A stretch of 64,000 bases of DNA from Oscillospiraceae bacterium (GCA_017399765.1 JAFQBH010000020.1:47299-111298); one strand, 5' to 3'. Positions 54,193-62,166 are shown, numbered from the stretch's first letter. Translations and numbers: made by a program. The notes: generated by a model from the sequence alone, not told the origin.

Positions 54193-55199
54193 AGGTAATG
54201 GTTGGGCTCAGCGGCGGAGTTGACAGTGCGGCCGCAGCATATCTTTTAAAAGAACAGGGTTACGAGGTTGCTGGGGCGACCTTCCGCCTTTTTGATGATT
54301 GGGACAAAGCAAAGGACGCAAAAGCCGTTGCGGATTTTCTCGGAATCCCTCATTATATCTTCGATTTCCGCGAGATTTTCAAAAAGGAAGTACTCGATAA
54401 TTTCACCGAAGAATATAAAAAGGGAAGAACCCCGAACCCATGCGTAAGATGCAACAAATTCATTAAATTTCCGGCTTTTTTCGAGGAAGCGCAAAAACTC
54501 GGCTATGACCTTATTTCCACCGGTCATTATGCAAGAACCGACGGAAACAATATCTTCCGGGCAAAAAACCTTGCAAAAGACCAGAGTTATATGATGTATA
54601 ACATAGATAAGGAACTTATTCCTCATCTTCGTTTTCCTCTTGCGGATTTATCCAAAGACGAAATCCGCGCAATTGCGGAAAAAGCGGGAATCCCCGTTGC
54701 TAATAAGCCGGATTCCCAGGATATCTGCTTTATTCCGGACGGAGATACCCAGGGTTATATCGAACGGGTAATCGGCGAAATGCCCCATGGAAAATTTGTA
54801 GATGAATGCGGAAAATGCCTCGGCGAACATAAAGGCATCTGCCGCTATACCATAGGGCAGAGAAAAGGTCTCGGGCTTTCTCTTCCGGCGCCGCTTTATG
54901 TCGGAAAAATCGACCCGGAAGAAAACAAAGTTGTTCTCGTTGAAAACGAATCCCTTTTCAAAAAGCGCGTTATTGTCGATAATTTCCATTGGATAAACGG
55001 TGCACCGGATATGCCTGTCGCGGTAACCTGCAAAATCCGCTATGCCCATAATCCCGCTCCTGCTCTTGCAAGCACCTATTTCCGCGATGACAGAGCGCTC
55101 ATTTTGTTCGACGAACCCCAGAGAGCGGTGACCCCGGGACAGTCCGCTGTTATTTATTCCGGCGAAAAACTCCTCGGCGGCGGAGTTATCATAGGTTAA
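54189..55199 (+). CDS. mnmA: tRNA 2-thiouridine synthase MnmA
   Basis: MnmA activates U34 of tRNA-Lys/Glu/Gln with ATP and inserts sulfur. The PP-loop MVGLSGGVDSAAAAYLL is at the start, the two active cysteines are in NPCVRCNKFIKF (near residue 80) and SQDICFIPDGD (near 180), and TIGQRKGLG is conserved. The ATG overlapping the microprotein stop is chosen; 336 residues is slightly short but complete. A TTG/ATG 12 bases upstream lies inside the microprotein frame. Confidence 0.94.
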   Translation: MKVMVGLSGGVDSAAAAYLLKEQGYEVAGATFRLFDDWDKAKDAKAVADFLGIPHYIFDFREIFKKEVLDNFTEEYKKGRTPNPCVRCNKFIKFPAFFEEAQKLGYDLISTGHYARTDGNNIFRAKNLAKDQSYMMYNIDKELIPHLRFPLADLSKDEIRAIAEKAGIPVANKPDSQDICFIPDGDTQGYIERVIGEMPHGKFVDECGKCLGEHKGICRYTIGQRKGLGLSLPAPLYVGKIDPEENKVVLVENESLFKKRVIVDNFHWINGAPDMPVAVTCKIRYAHNPAPALASTYFRDDRALILFDEPQRAVTPGQSAVIYSGEKLLGGGVIIG

Positions 55200-55219
55200 T
55201 TTTAACAAAGGGTTTAGAA

Positions 55220-55546
55220 ATGATTTCAATTACAGTAAAAAAAGAAGAATGGGAAGAAATAGAAAAACTTATCCCGGAAATTTTTCCGGAGTTACATTTT
55301 GAACTTGTGGTTGAAGATATTAGTCTTAAAATACTTGGACTTGCAGAATCAGTGCCGTGCGTTGTTTCGATTGATACGGATTTTTCCGGTTATGAGAGTA
55401 TTTTAGATGAACTTTCTCAGCTTGAAACGGATGCATATCTTAATGACGATTATGAGGACTCACCCGAATATTATCGTTATGAAAGATATAAGAATCTCTG
55501 GCCGATTCTTTTTAATGCGATTAACAATCATCGAGCTGGTAATTGA
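55220..55546 (+). CDS. Hypothetical acidic protein
   Basis: The 108-residue product (MISITVKKEEWEEIEKLIPEIFPELHFELVVED at the start) is acidic and helical in look, without signal or membrane segment. The C-terminus EYYRYERYKNLWPILFNAINNHRAGN is aromatic. The binding site (AGGGTTTAG) is weak, 20 bases after mnmA. I do not recognise it. The last codons overlap the promoter of the following leader, an arrangement that suggests compact packing. Confidence 0.65.
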   Translation: MISITVKKEEWEEIEKLIPEIFPELHFELVVEDISLKILGLAESVPCVVSIDTDFSGYESILDELSQLETDAYLNDDYEDSPEYYRYERYKNLWPILFNAINNHRAGN

Positions 55547-55571
55547 CAATCTCCATGCACTTGTGTATAAT
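55543..55571 (+). promoter_or_regulatory. Perfect consensus promoter ahead of the leader peptide
   Basis: TTGACA and TATAAT are separated by exactly 17 bases, the best sigma-A match in the window. It drives a leader of roughly 110 bases up to a terminator. Confidence 0.9.
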
Positions 55572-55601
55572 ATTCATATTATATTTTTGAAAGGTCAAAA
55601 A

Positions 55602-55640
55602 ATGGACGACGCAGACATACGAAGTATTATTATAAATTGA
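55602..55640 (+). CDS. Putative 12-residue leader peptide MDDADIRSIIIN
   Basis: A short frame follows GAAAGG by seven bases and encodes MDDADIRSIIIN. The stop is seven bases ahead of an intrinsic terminator hairpin. The layout is that of a transcription attenuator. The first residues are acidic (Asp-Asp-Ala-Asp). In E. coli, acidic/proline-rich N-termini such as that of MgtL make ribosomes fall off when Mg2+ is low. Three consecutive Ile codons (ATT ATT ATA) are a second possible sensing point. Whether the peptide is made is untested; the regulatory role is an inference. Confidence 0.6.
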   Translation: MDDADIRSIIIN

Positions 55641-55647
55641 TTTTCGG

Positions 55648-55688
55648 AGCATAGCCTGGGCAAAAATTGCCTCGGGCTGTGCTTTTTT
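55648..55688 (+). terminator. Intrinsic terminator or attenuator upstream of the CNNM/CorC gene
   Basis: AGCATAGCC-TGGGCAA and TTGCC-TCGGGCTGTGCT pair as a long imperfect stem followed by T6. It lies between the leader peptide and the start of the transporter gene, so it would end most transcripts unless prevented. Confidence 0.8.
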
Positions 55689-55729
55689 GCGTTAACTATA
55701 AATTTTCGAAAGGTTGTATCAATTAAAAA

Positions 55730-56980
55730 ATGAACAATATCGGCACAATAATCGCCATGGGCGTTCTTGTAATGATGTCGGCATATTTTTCCGCAACGGA
55801 AACCGCTTTCAACAGTCTTAACGTTACAAAAGTAAAAATATCGGCAGAAAAAGGCGACAAAGGAGCAATCCTTATGCTCCGGCTTGTTGAAGATTATAAC
55901 CGCCTTCTTACAACGATCCTTGTCGGAAACAACATAGTAAACATCGCCCTTTCCGCAATGGCAACTGTTTTCTTTATCGAACTTGTCGGCGATGCGGGCG
56001 CAACTCTTTCCACCGCGGTAATCACCGTTGTTGTTCTCATTTTCGGTGAAATTACTCCGAAAAGCGTTGCAAAGGAATCTCCCGAAGCTTTTGCAAGATT
56101 TTCCGCACCGATAATCAATTTCCTTGCGGTAATCCTTACCCCCATAAACTATCTTTTCGGTCTTTGGAAAAAGCTTATTTCAATCATTTTTAAATGCGGC
56201 GACGAACAGGCTGTTACCGAAGAAGAACTTCTTTCCATGGTCGATGAAGTCGAGCACAGCGGCGGAATCGGAGAACAGGAAGGCGAACTTATCCGAAACG
56301 CAATGGAACTCAACGAAAAAGACTGCGCCGATATCGCAACTCCCCGTGTTGATATCGAAGCGGTAGGAAAAGACTGGACAAAGGAAGAAGTTGCGGAAGT
56401 TTTTGTGGAAACCGGATATTCCCGTCTGCCGGTTTATGTGGACAGCCTTGATAACATAATCGGAATTATCCACCGCACCGATTTCTATAACAATTACGAA
56501 ATGGAAAACATCGCCGATACAATGCTCACAAAACCGGTTTTTGTTCCTAAAACCATGAAAATCGGCGCACTTTTAAAACTTCTTCAGAAAAACAAATGCC
56601 ACATGGCTGTTGTAACCGATGAATACGGCGGCACTTACGGAATTGTAACAATGGAAGATATCCTTGAAGAACTTGTCGGCGAAATCTGGGACGAACACGA
56701 CGAAGTTGAAGAGGATATCAGCGAAAACAAAGGCGTTTATACCGTTTCCGGAAGTATGGAACCGGAAGAACTTTTTGAAGAGCTTGAAATCGATATTGAG
56801 GAAGTTCCCTATGCAACCTTGAGCGGCTGGATCATGGACGAACTCAACAAAGTTCCGGAAGTGGGCGATACCTTTGAAAACAGCGGCTACAGATTCACTG
56901 TCGAAACCGTTGACGGAATGAGGGTGGATACCGCCCTTGTCGAAAAACTTGAACCGCTTTCCGAAGCAGAGGAAGAATAA
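55730..56980 (+). CDS. CNNM/CorC-type transporter with CBS pair (hemolysin C family)
   Basis: Family members (MpfA, YhdP, CorC/HlyC) export Mg2+ or Co2+. The N-terminal CNNM (DUF21) domain has four hydrophobic segments with the opening SAYFSATETAFNSLN and the VGNNIVNIALSAMA pore region. CBS domains follow (about 200-330; ATPRVDIEAVGKDWTKEE and MAVVTDEYGGTYGIVTMEDILEELVGEIWDE), and a C-terminal CorC/HlyC FAD-like domain ends the 416-residue protein. GAAAGG lies 16 bases before the ATG, longer than usual. An attenuator-like leader precedes it. Confidence 0.9.
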   Translation: MNNIGTIIAMGVLVMMSAYFSATETAFNSLNVTKVKISAEKGDKGAILMLRLVEDYNRLLTTILVGNNIVNIALSAMATVFFIELVGDAGATLSTAVITVVVLIFGEITPKSVAKESPEAFARFSAPIINFLAVILTPINYLFGLWKKLISIIFKCGDEQAVTEEELLSMVDEVEHSGGIGEQEGELIRNAMELNEKDCADIATPRVDIEAVGKDWTKEEVAEVFVETGYSRLPVYVDSLDNIIGIIHRTDFYNNYEMENIADTMLTKPVFVPKTMKIGALLKLLQKNKCHMAVVTDEYGGTYGIVTMEDILEELVGEIWDEHDEVEEDISENKGVYTVSGSMEPEELFEELEIDIEEVPYATLSGWIMDELNKVPEVGDTFENSGYRFTVETVDGMRVDTALVEKLEPLSEAEEE

Positions 56981-57421
56981 ATGGAACTTGTTATCAAAAA
57001 ATTCGATGAACTTACCGTAAACGAGCTTTATGATATTTTAAAGCTCCGGGTCAACGTTTTTGTTGTGGAACAGGAATGTCCGTATCCGGAAATCGATGAT
57101 AAGGACCAGAACGCTTATCACATCTGGCTCCGGGACGAGGAAGGCATTGCCGCCTATCTCCGTGTTCTCGATAAAGGCGTTTCCTTCGAAGATGCCGCAG
57201 TCGGAAGAGTTATTTCCGCAAGGCGCAGAAAAGGTTTTGGAACAATCGTGCTCAAAGAGGGAATCCGCCTTGCGAAGGAAAAATTCGGCGCGGATAAAAT
57301 TACAATCGAAGCCCAAGTCTATGCAAGAAAATTCTATGAAAACGTTGGTTTCAGGCAGGTTTCGGAAGAATTTCTTGAGGACGGAATTCCGCATATTCTT
57401 ATGACTCTTGAAGTTGAATAA
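56981..57421 (+). CDS. ElaA-like GNAT acetyltransferase
   Basis: This 146-residue GNAT has the ElaA/YjdJ start (LTVNELYDILKLRVNVFVVEQECPYPEIDDKDQNAYHIW), where the VFVVEQECPYPEID segment is specific to this group. It also has an acetyl-CoA loop (VISARRRKGFGTIVLKEGI) and a C-terminal IEAQVYARKFYENVGF. The ATG directly follows the upstream stop with no gap, so it is coupled to the transporter gene. Substrate unknown. Confidence 0.87.
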   Translation: MELVIKKFDELTVNELYDILKLRVNVFVVEQECPYPEIDDKDQNAYHIWLRDEEGIAAYLRVLDKGVSFEDAAVGRVISARRRKGFGTIVLKEGIRLAKEKFGADKITIEAQVYARKFYENVGFRQVSEEFLEDGIPHILMTLEVE

Positions 57422-57428
57422 AAAAAGA

Positions 57429-57461
57429 AATCCGCATATCGCAGTGATATGCGGATTTTTT
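57429..57461 (+). terminator. Terminator after the ElaA-like gene
   Basis: AATCCGCATATC-GCAGT-GATATGCGGATT stem with T-run. Confidence 0.85.
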
Positions 57462-57553
57462 AAAATCAACAAAATTAAAAAAACATGGTGTTCATTCTGA
57501 CCGAATCGGAATTTATAATGATGTTGTAAATTTTGAAAAGGAGGTTCATAAAA

Positions 57554-57904
57554 ATGAACACTGATAAAATCTGGGCGGAAGCTATTGCGAAAGAATATGC
57601 CCCAAAAGATGATTCCAAAGTAACAGCACTTAAAAAACTTGATAAAAAAGCAAAACTTCCCGCAACGGTTTTTGCCTATTCCTTCGGAATAGTTTCTTCA
57701 CTTGTTGCAGGTCTCGGAATGTGTCTTGCAATGCAGGTAATAGGCGAGGGAACAGCTATGCTCGTTTTGGGAATTATAATCGGAATAATCGGTTTTTCCT
57801 GCTGCGGAATAAACTATCCGATATATAAAAAACTTCTTGAAAAAGGTAAGAAAAAATATGCTTTTGAAATCGTTGAACTTGCTAAAGAAATAAGCGGAGA
57901 CTAA
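57554..57904 (+). CDS. Small membrane protein with two helices
   Basis: The 116-residue product has a charged N-terminus (DKIWAEAIAKEYAPKDDSKVTALKKLDKKAK), two hydrophobic helices (about residues 37-58 and 65-83), a loop with YPIYKKLLEKGKKKYAFEI, and an acidic end. Proteins with the same plan are annotated in clostridia as dihydropteridine reductase-like, but I see no nucleotide-binding motif to support enzymatic activity. The ATG follows AAAGGAGG. The TetR gene begins 24 bases after, so the regulator may control it. Confidence 0.75.
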   Translation: MNTDKIWAEAIAKEYAPKDDSKVTALKKLDKKAKLPATVFAYSFGIVSSLVAGLGMCLAMQVIGEGTAMLVLGIIIGIIGFSCCGINYPIYKKLLEKGKKKYAFEIVELAKEISGD

Positions 57905-57928
57905 TTTTTTTTGAAAGGGAATGATCGG

Positions 57929-58519
57929 TTGAATAAAAACGAAAGCAAATATTTCAATACTGCCGTAAAAATGAATATGGCGCTTATAGAAATTTTAAAA
58001 ACAAAACCTTTTGAATTTATTACAGTAAGCGAAATTTGCAAAAAAGCCGGGGTCAACCGTTCAACTTTTTATCTCCATTACGAAAATACAAAGGATCTTC
58101 TGGAAGAAACGGTAAAGAAAATGTCCGGCGATTTTGTTTTGTATTTTATTCCGGACGGAAAGATTTCGCCGATTGATTTTGATAATGTTCCAAGGGAAAA
58201 ACTGTTTTTTATCACCGAAAAATATCTGATGCCGTATCTTTCATACTTTAAGGAAAACAGAAAAATTTTTCTGACACTTCTTGAAAACAGAGAGCTTTTT
58301 GGTTTTGAAGAGATCTATAAAAAACTTTATGATAACATCTTCAACCCGATTCTTAACAGATTCAGATATCCGGAAGGCGAAAGAAAATATGTAATGGCGT
58401 TTTATCTGAACGGAATTAATTCAATCATAACGGAATGGATTAAAGATGATTGCGCTAAACCGGAAGAAGAAATAATAAAAATAATAAACGATTGCATTTT
58501 CGGGCTTAATAATTATTAA
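57929..58519 (+). CDS. TetR/AcrR family regulator
   Basis: The first 60 residues are a TetR helix-turn-helix: FEFITVSEICKKAGVNRSTFYLHYENTKDLLEE. The C-terminal ligand domain (about 140 residues) carries YFKENRKIFLTLLENRELFGFEEIYKKLYD and NGINSIITEWI, resembling the TetR_C_33/DUF-type of gut Firmicutes. The TTG behind AAAGGGA is chosen (196 residues). It follows the two-helix protein gene. Ligand and targets are unknown. Confidence 0.87.
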   Translation: MNKNESKYFNTAVKMNMALIEILKTKPFEFITVSEICKKAGVNRSTFYLHYENTKDLLEETVKKMSGDFVLYFIPDGKISPIDFDNVPREKLFFITEKYLMPYLSYFKENRKIFLTLLENRELFGFEEIYKKLYDNIFNPILNRFRYPEGERKYVMAFYLNGINSIITEWIKDDCAKPEEEIIKIINDCIFGLNNY

Positions 58520-58520
58520 A

Positions 58521-58550
58521 AAAATCCGCAGATTTTCTGCGGATTTTTTT
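58521..58550 (+). terminator. Terminator after the TetR gene
   Basis: AATCCGCAGA-TTT-TCTGCGGATT stem with T7. Confidence 0.83.
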
Positions 58551-58619
58551 GTTTTGGTGCAACAAAATCGGGTTTTTATGCTACTATTATTTCAGAAGGA
58601 TAAAAAGGAGAATGATTTT

Positions 58620-59321
58620 ATGAAAAAAATTATTTCTGTTTTTCTTGCCGTTGCGATGTTGCTTTCTTTTTCCGCCTGCGGAGGGAAAGATGAAATTGTT
58701 GTTCCGGAGGAAGAAATGATCGAATCAGAATCCGATATAAAAATCGAAACCGAACCGGAGCAGACGGAAAGCATTGAAAAAATTCCGGAAAGCTATCTCA
58801 AAATTGAAAACGGAAAACTTTCCGGAATGATACACCCAATGGTTCCTGTTTCTCCGGAAGGAGAAAATGTTTTTGAAAATGAACTTGTTGAAGTTTCAAT
58901 GTCTGTTCCGGAAGGCTAGGAACCGGGAACCCTTGAGGAAAAAGGCGAAATTTACGGCATAACTTTTAAACTGCCCTGGGATAATTACCATTATGCAAGT
59001 CTTTCTGTCTATAAAGATATCGGAAAGACTTATGACGAGTTTCTTGCAAATCATTCCCTCTGGGTTGGAATAAACGAACATACCTACCATGAAGCAGAAG
59101 GGAATTTTTTAAATGGAAGTTATATTCATTTTGACTATCCGGCATTTGATAAATATGACCATGAAGAAGATGCAGTTCCGGTTTACGGAAGATTTTATCA
59201 GCTCCAGTTTGACGGATATGTAGCAGATGTGGGTGTTTATATCAGAATAGATTCCGAAGAAAACACGCTTATTGATGAAAAAATCTGTGATGAATTTATT
59301 TCTTCAATAATAATCGGCTGA
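58620..59321 (+). pseudogene. Lipoprotein gene interrupted by an in-frame TAG
   Basis: An exported lipoprotein (MKKIISVFLAVAMLLSFSACGG, lipobox SAC) runs to TAG at 58917-58919. In the same frame coding-style sequence continues for another 133 codons (EPGTLEEKGEIYGITFKLPWDNYHYASL...) to TGA at 59319, with a globular look. The whole would be 233 residues. RBS is AAAAGGAG. Either a nonsense mutation made a pseudogene, or the amber codon is read through. I do not recognise the protein family. The frame has no other stop or shift, so the damage, if real, is recent. Confidence 0.75.
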
Positions 59322-59342
59322 AATTGTTAACAAAAAGTTTTC

Positions 59343-59371
59343 TTGTAAGTTTTTGCGGGTAATGGTAAACT
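59343..59371 (+). promoter_or_regulatory. Promoter of the TIGR00266 gene
   Basis: TTGTAA and TAAACT are separated by 17 bases. Confidence 0.55.
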
Positions 59372-59403
59372 TTAGTTGAAAAATATAAAAAGGAGGCGTT
59401 TTT

Positions 59404-60081
59404 ATGCGTTATGAAATTGAAGGAGGCTCTCTTCCCGCATTGGTAATCCAGCTTGAAGCCGGCGAAGGTCTTGTAAGTGAATCCGGCGGAAGAACTTGGA
59501 TAAAAGGCCCGATCACAACCGACGTAAAAGCCGACGGCGGTCTTGGCGGAAGCATTGGAAGAATGTTTTCCGGCGAAAGTCTTTTCCTCAACCACTATAA
59601 AGCCAAAGGAGCGGGTGAAATCGCCTTTACTTCCTCTTTCCCGGGAAGAATAATTTCACGCCAGCTTGCACCGGGCGAAAGCGTAATTTGCCAGAAACGC
59701 GCTTTTCTTTGCGCAACCGAAGGTACCCAGCTTTCAATTTTCTTCCGTAAAAAAGTTGGAGCGGGTCTTTTCGGCGGCGAAGGTTTTATTATGCAAAAGG
59801 TCACAGGTCCCGGCCTTGCTTTCTTCGAAATCGACGGTTACTGCAAGGAATATAATCTTGCGGCGGGCGAAGAACTTGTCTGCGACACCGGCGTTGTTGC
59901 AATGATGGAGGAAAGCTGCAAAATGGACGTAAGAATGGTCGGAAGCGTTAAAAATGCCCTTTTCGGCGGCGAAGGTCTTGTTGATACCGTTATAACCGGT
60001 CCCGGAAGAGTTATGCTCCAGACAATGCCGATTTATAAGGTCGCAAGCGCGATCCAGCCCTTCATAGTTCAGGGAAAATAA
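59404..60081 (+). CDS. TIGR00266/AIM24 family protein
   Basis: This family is a double beta-roll protein of unknown biochemical role, sometimes linked to membrane or redox stress. The 225-residue product has repeated motifs: YEIEGGSLPALVIQLEAGEGLVSESG at the start, GGLGGSIGRMFSGESLFLNHYKAKGAGEIAF, LFGGEGFIMQKVTGPGLAF, and ALFGGEGLVDTVITGPGRVMLQTM near the end. It has no membrane segment. The ATG follows AAAGGAGG. A bidirectional terminator separates it from pcp. Confidence 0.85.
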   Translation: MRYEIEGGSLPALVIQLEAGEGLVSESGGRTWIKGPITTDVKADGGLGGSIGRMFSGESLFLNHYKAKGAGEIAFTSSFPGRIISRQLAPGESVICQKRAFLCATEGTQLSIFFRKKVGAGLFGGEGFIMQKVTGPGLAFFEIDGYCKEYNLAAGEELVCDTGVVAMMEESCKMDVRMVGSVKNALFGGEGLVDTVITGPGRVMLQTMPIYKVASAIQPFIVQGK

Positions 60082-60088
60082 AACATAG

Positions 60089-60125
60089 CAAAAACTCCCT
60101 GCCGTTTCCGGCAGGGAGTTTTTTA
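60089..60125. terminator. Bidirectional terminator
   Basis: AAAACTCCCTGCC-GTTTC-GGCAGGGAGTTTT stem. Confidence 0.86.
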
Positions 60126-60707
60126 TATCGCTTCGATTGCAATTTCAAGGGCTTTCGCGATTGTTTCAAGCGGAAGACTGGGCTTATCGTTTGTCTGTTC
60201 CGGAATGAACGGAACGTGTATAAAACAGGCTTTTGTTTCCGTTCCTTTATAATGATGAAGAACGTGATAAATAAGGTCGTTGCAAACGTAAGTTCCTGCG
60301 GAATAGGAAACGGAGCAGGGGATATTCTCTTCGGAAATTGCAAAAGTCATTTTTCTCACCGGAAGTGTTGAAAAATATGCGTTTTCGCCACCTTCGACAC
60401 AGGGAACATCCTTCGGCTGTTTTCCTTCGTTATCCGGAATTGAAGCAAAGCGAAGGTTTATGGTGACCATTTCCGGAGTAACACCGGTTCTTCCTCCCGC
60501 CTGACCGACGCAGATTATTGCGTCGGGGCTTATTTCTTCCGCTTTTTTGATAACTGTTTCCGCCGCTTTTTCAAAAACAACGGGAATTTCAATTTTTGTG
60601 AGTTCAAAATCACCTATCACATTCGGAAGAAGTTTAACAGCTTCCCAGGAAGGATTGATTTTTTCTCCGCCGAAAGGTTCAAAACCGGTTATCAGAAGTT
60701 TTTTCAT
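60123..60707 (-). CDS. pcp: Pyroglutamyl-peptidase I
   Basis: It removes N-terminal pyroglutamate from peptides in the cytoplasm. The C15 peptidase features are KKLLITGFEPFGGEKINPSWEAVKLLP at the start, AIICVGQAGGRTGVTPEMVTINLRFA with the catalytic Glu (near 75-80), SYSAGTYVCNDLIYHVLHH with the catalytic Cys (near 140), and CFIHVPFIPEQ with the His (near 165). The ATG behind GGCGGTGA is chosen; the GTG nine bases upstream is part of that site. Length is 194 residues. Confidence 0.93.
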   Translation of the reverse strand: MKKLLITGFEPFGGEKINPSWEAVKLLPNVIGDFELTKIEIPVVFEKAAETVIKKAEEISPDAIICVGQAGGRTGVTPEMVTINLRFASIPDNEGKQPKDVPCVEGGENAYFSTLPVRKMTFAISEENIPCSVSYSAGTYVCNDLIYHVLHHYKGTETKACFIHVPFIPEQTNDKPSLPLETIAKALEIAIEAI

Positions 60708-60761
60708 AAAAATCACCGCCGAAAAATTTATGGAAATATTTTATCATAAAACGTTGACGGT

Positions 60762-61532
60762 TTAAAGCTGTTTTTTAATTTTTTGCAAAGCACCTTTTTC
60801 CAATCTGGAAACCTGAGCCTGGCTTATGCCGATTTGGGAAGCAACGTCCATTTGGGTCCTTCCGTCAAAAAAACGCATTGCGAGAATCCGTTTTTCCCTT
60901 TTGGAAAGGCTTTTTACCGCTTCCTTAAGCGCAATTTCTTCTAGCCAGCCGGCATCGGAATTTTTGTCGCTCAGCTGGTCCATAACAAAAATCGTGTCGC
61001 CGGAATCGGAATAAACCGGCTCATAAAGCGAAACCGGTTCAACAATGGATTCAAGAGCGACAACAACCTGGCTTTTTGGAATTTCCATGATTTTTGCTAT
61101 TTCATCAACAAGCGGTTCGCGCCCATGCTCATTGATAAAATCTTCCTTGATCTGCATCGCCCGATAAGCTATATCGCGCATTGAACGGCTTACCCGAACC
61201 GCGCCGGAATCCCGCAAAAACCGCCTTATCTCGCCGATTATCATAGGCACACCATAGGTGGAAAAACGCACGTCAAGGCTTGGGTCAAAGTTGTCGATTG
61301 CCTTAATAAGCCCTATGCAGCCCACCTGAAAGAGGTCATCGGGTGGTTCGCCTCGGCCGGAAAACTTTTGAACAACGCTTAAAACAAGCCGCAAATTTCC
61401 GTTTATCATTTTTTCTCTTGCATTTTTATCGCCGTTTTTTGCAAGTTTCAAAAGTTCCGTCTTTTCTTTTTCTGTGAGCACCGGAAGTTTTGCCGTGTTG
61501 ATTCCGCAAATTTCTACTTTACCGTAATACAT
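60762..61532 (-). CDS. sigG: Sporulation sigma factor SigG
   Basis: Sigma-G directs late forespore transcription. The SigG-specific N-terminus (KVEICGINTAKLPVLTEKEKTELL) separates it from SigF. Region 2 contains NLRLVLSVVQKF, DDLFQVGCIGLIKAIDNFDPSLDVRFSTYGVPMI; region 3 EIRRFLRDSGAVRVSRSMRD; region 4 TQMDVASQIGISQAQVSRLEKGAL. Length 256. The start follows GGGGA. The sigE gene, usually adjacent to sigG, is not in this window; a ylmC-type gene is divergent. Confidence 0.95.
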   Translation of the reverse strand: MYYGKVEICGINTAKLPVLTEKEKTELLKLAKNGDKNAREKMINGNLRLVLSVVQKFSGRGEPPDDLFQVGCIGLIKAIDNFDPSLDVRFSTYGVPMIIGEIRRFLRDSGAVRVSRSMRDIAYRAMQIKEDFINEHGREPLVDEIAKIMEIPKSQVVVALESIVEPVSLYEPVYSDSGDTIFVMDQLSDKNSDAGWLEEIALKEAVKSLSKREKRILAMRFFDGRTQMDVASQIGISQAQVSRLEKGALQKIKKQL

Positions 61533-61578
61533 AAAAATTCCCCGTTCAAAAATGTTTTGGCAAGGTTGATTTTTGACT

Positions 61579-61637
61579 TTTGAGCACGAATATATTCATT
61601 TGAGCACGGAATAAAAAATGGTAAAATTTTGAGCACG
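61579..61637. repeat. Three direct repeats TTTGAGCACG in the sigG/ylmC intergenic region
   Basis: TTTGAGCACG occurs at 61579, 61599 and 61628, spaced 20 and 29 bases, close to two and three helical turns. They lie in the 160-base divergent promoter region, as operator repeats might. Confidence 0.55.
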
Positions 61638-61693
61638 GACAAACAAAAAACCAAATAAAACAGCATATATTTTTTCAATGGGGGAGTGATAAT

Positions 61694-61996
61694 ATGCTTG
61701 CAGCTTTTGGGGAAATTTGCGAAAAAGAAATTATAAACACTTTGGACGGAAGCTCTTTCGGTTTTGCCGGCGACATCCTTTTCGATACCGAAACACGAAA
61801 AATAACCGCAATTATTGTGAAAGGCAAGCCAAAATTTTTCGGAGTTTTCGGAAGGGAAGAAGACCTTTCGATAATGTGGGATAAAATTGAAACCATAGGA
61901 AAAGATATAATTCTTGTGAAAACCGAGGAATATGGCAGAATTCACAATAAAAAAGAAAATATTTTCCAAAAAATTTTTAATATTTTCTTTTATTAA
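61694..61996 (+). CDS. YlmC/YmxH-type sporulation protein (PRC-barrel)
   Basis: The 100-residue product begins MLAAFGEICEKEIINTLDGSSFGFAGDILFDTETRKITAIIVKGKPKFFG, the pattern of the YlmC/YmxH family found next to sigE-sigG in spore-formers. It folds as a PRC-barrel, a small beta domain that binds RNA or proteins. The C-terminus KKENIFQKIFNIFFY is amphipathic. The ATG follows GGGGGAGTG. It is divergent from sigG, so the shared intergenic region may be regulated in the forespore. Confidence 0.88.
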   Translation: MLAAFGEICEKEIINTLDGSSFGFAGDILFDTETRKITAIIVKGKPKFFGVFGREEDLSIMWDKIETIGKDIILVKTEEYGRIHNKKENIFQKIFNIFFY

Positions 61997-62009
61997 ATGG
62001 CAAAAACGG

Positions 62010-62038
62010 TTGCAATAAATTGCTTTTAGTGTTATAAT
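62010..62038 (+). promoter_or_regulatory. Strong promoter of rpsB-tsf
   Basis: TTGCAA and a perfect TATAAT are separated by 17 bases. Confidence 0.82.
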
Positions 62039-62043
62039 CTAAT

Positions 62044-62166
62044 GGCTGGAAGACTGTAAGTCTATAATTGCGTCTTCTAAAAGCACACACACCCCACAAT
62101 CCCGTCGGTCGTTGACCGGGAAAAGCCCGGTTGCTGCCGGGAAATGACTGGGGTGGAGGTAATAAC
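62044..62166 (+). promoter_or_regulatory. Structured 5' leader of rpsB, candidate ribosomal-protein autoregulatory RNA
   Basis: The leader has one hairpin (GAAGAC/GTCTTC at 62049 and 62072) and a larger structure closed by CACCCCA (62090) and TGGGGTG (62149). Inside are TCCCG/CGGGA and ACCGGG-AAAAG-CCCGGT. The last stem ends just before the rpsB ribosome binding site, so a protein-stabilised fold could block initiation. S2 leaders are known in other bacteria; I do not recognise this one by sequence. Confidence 0.55.
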
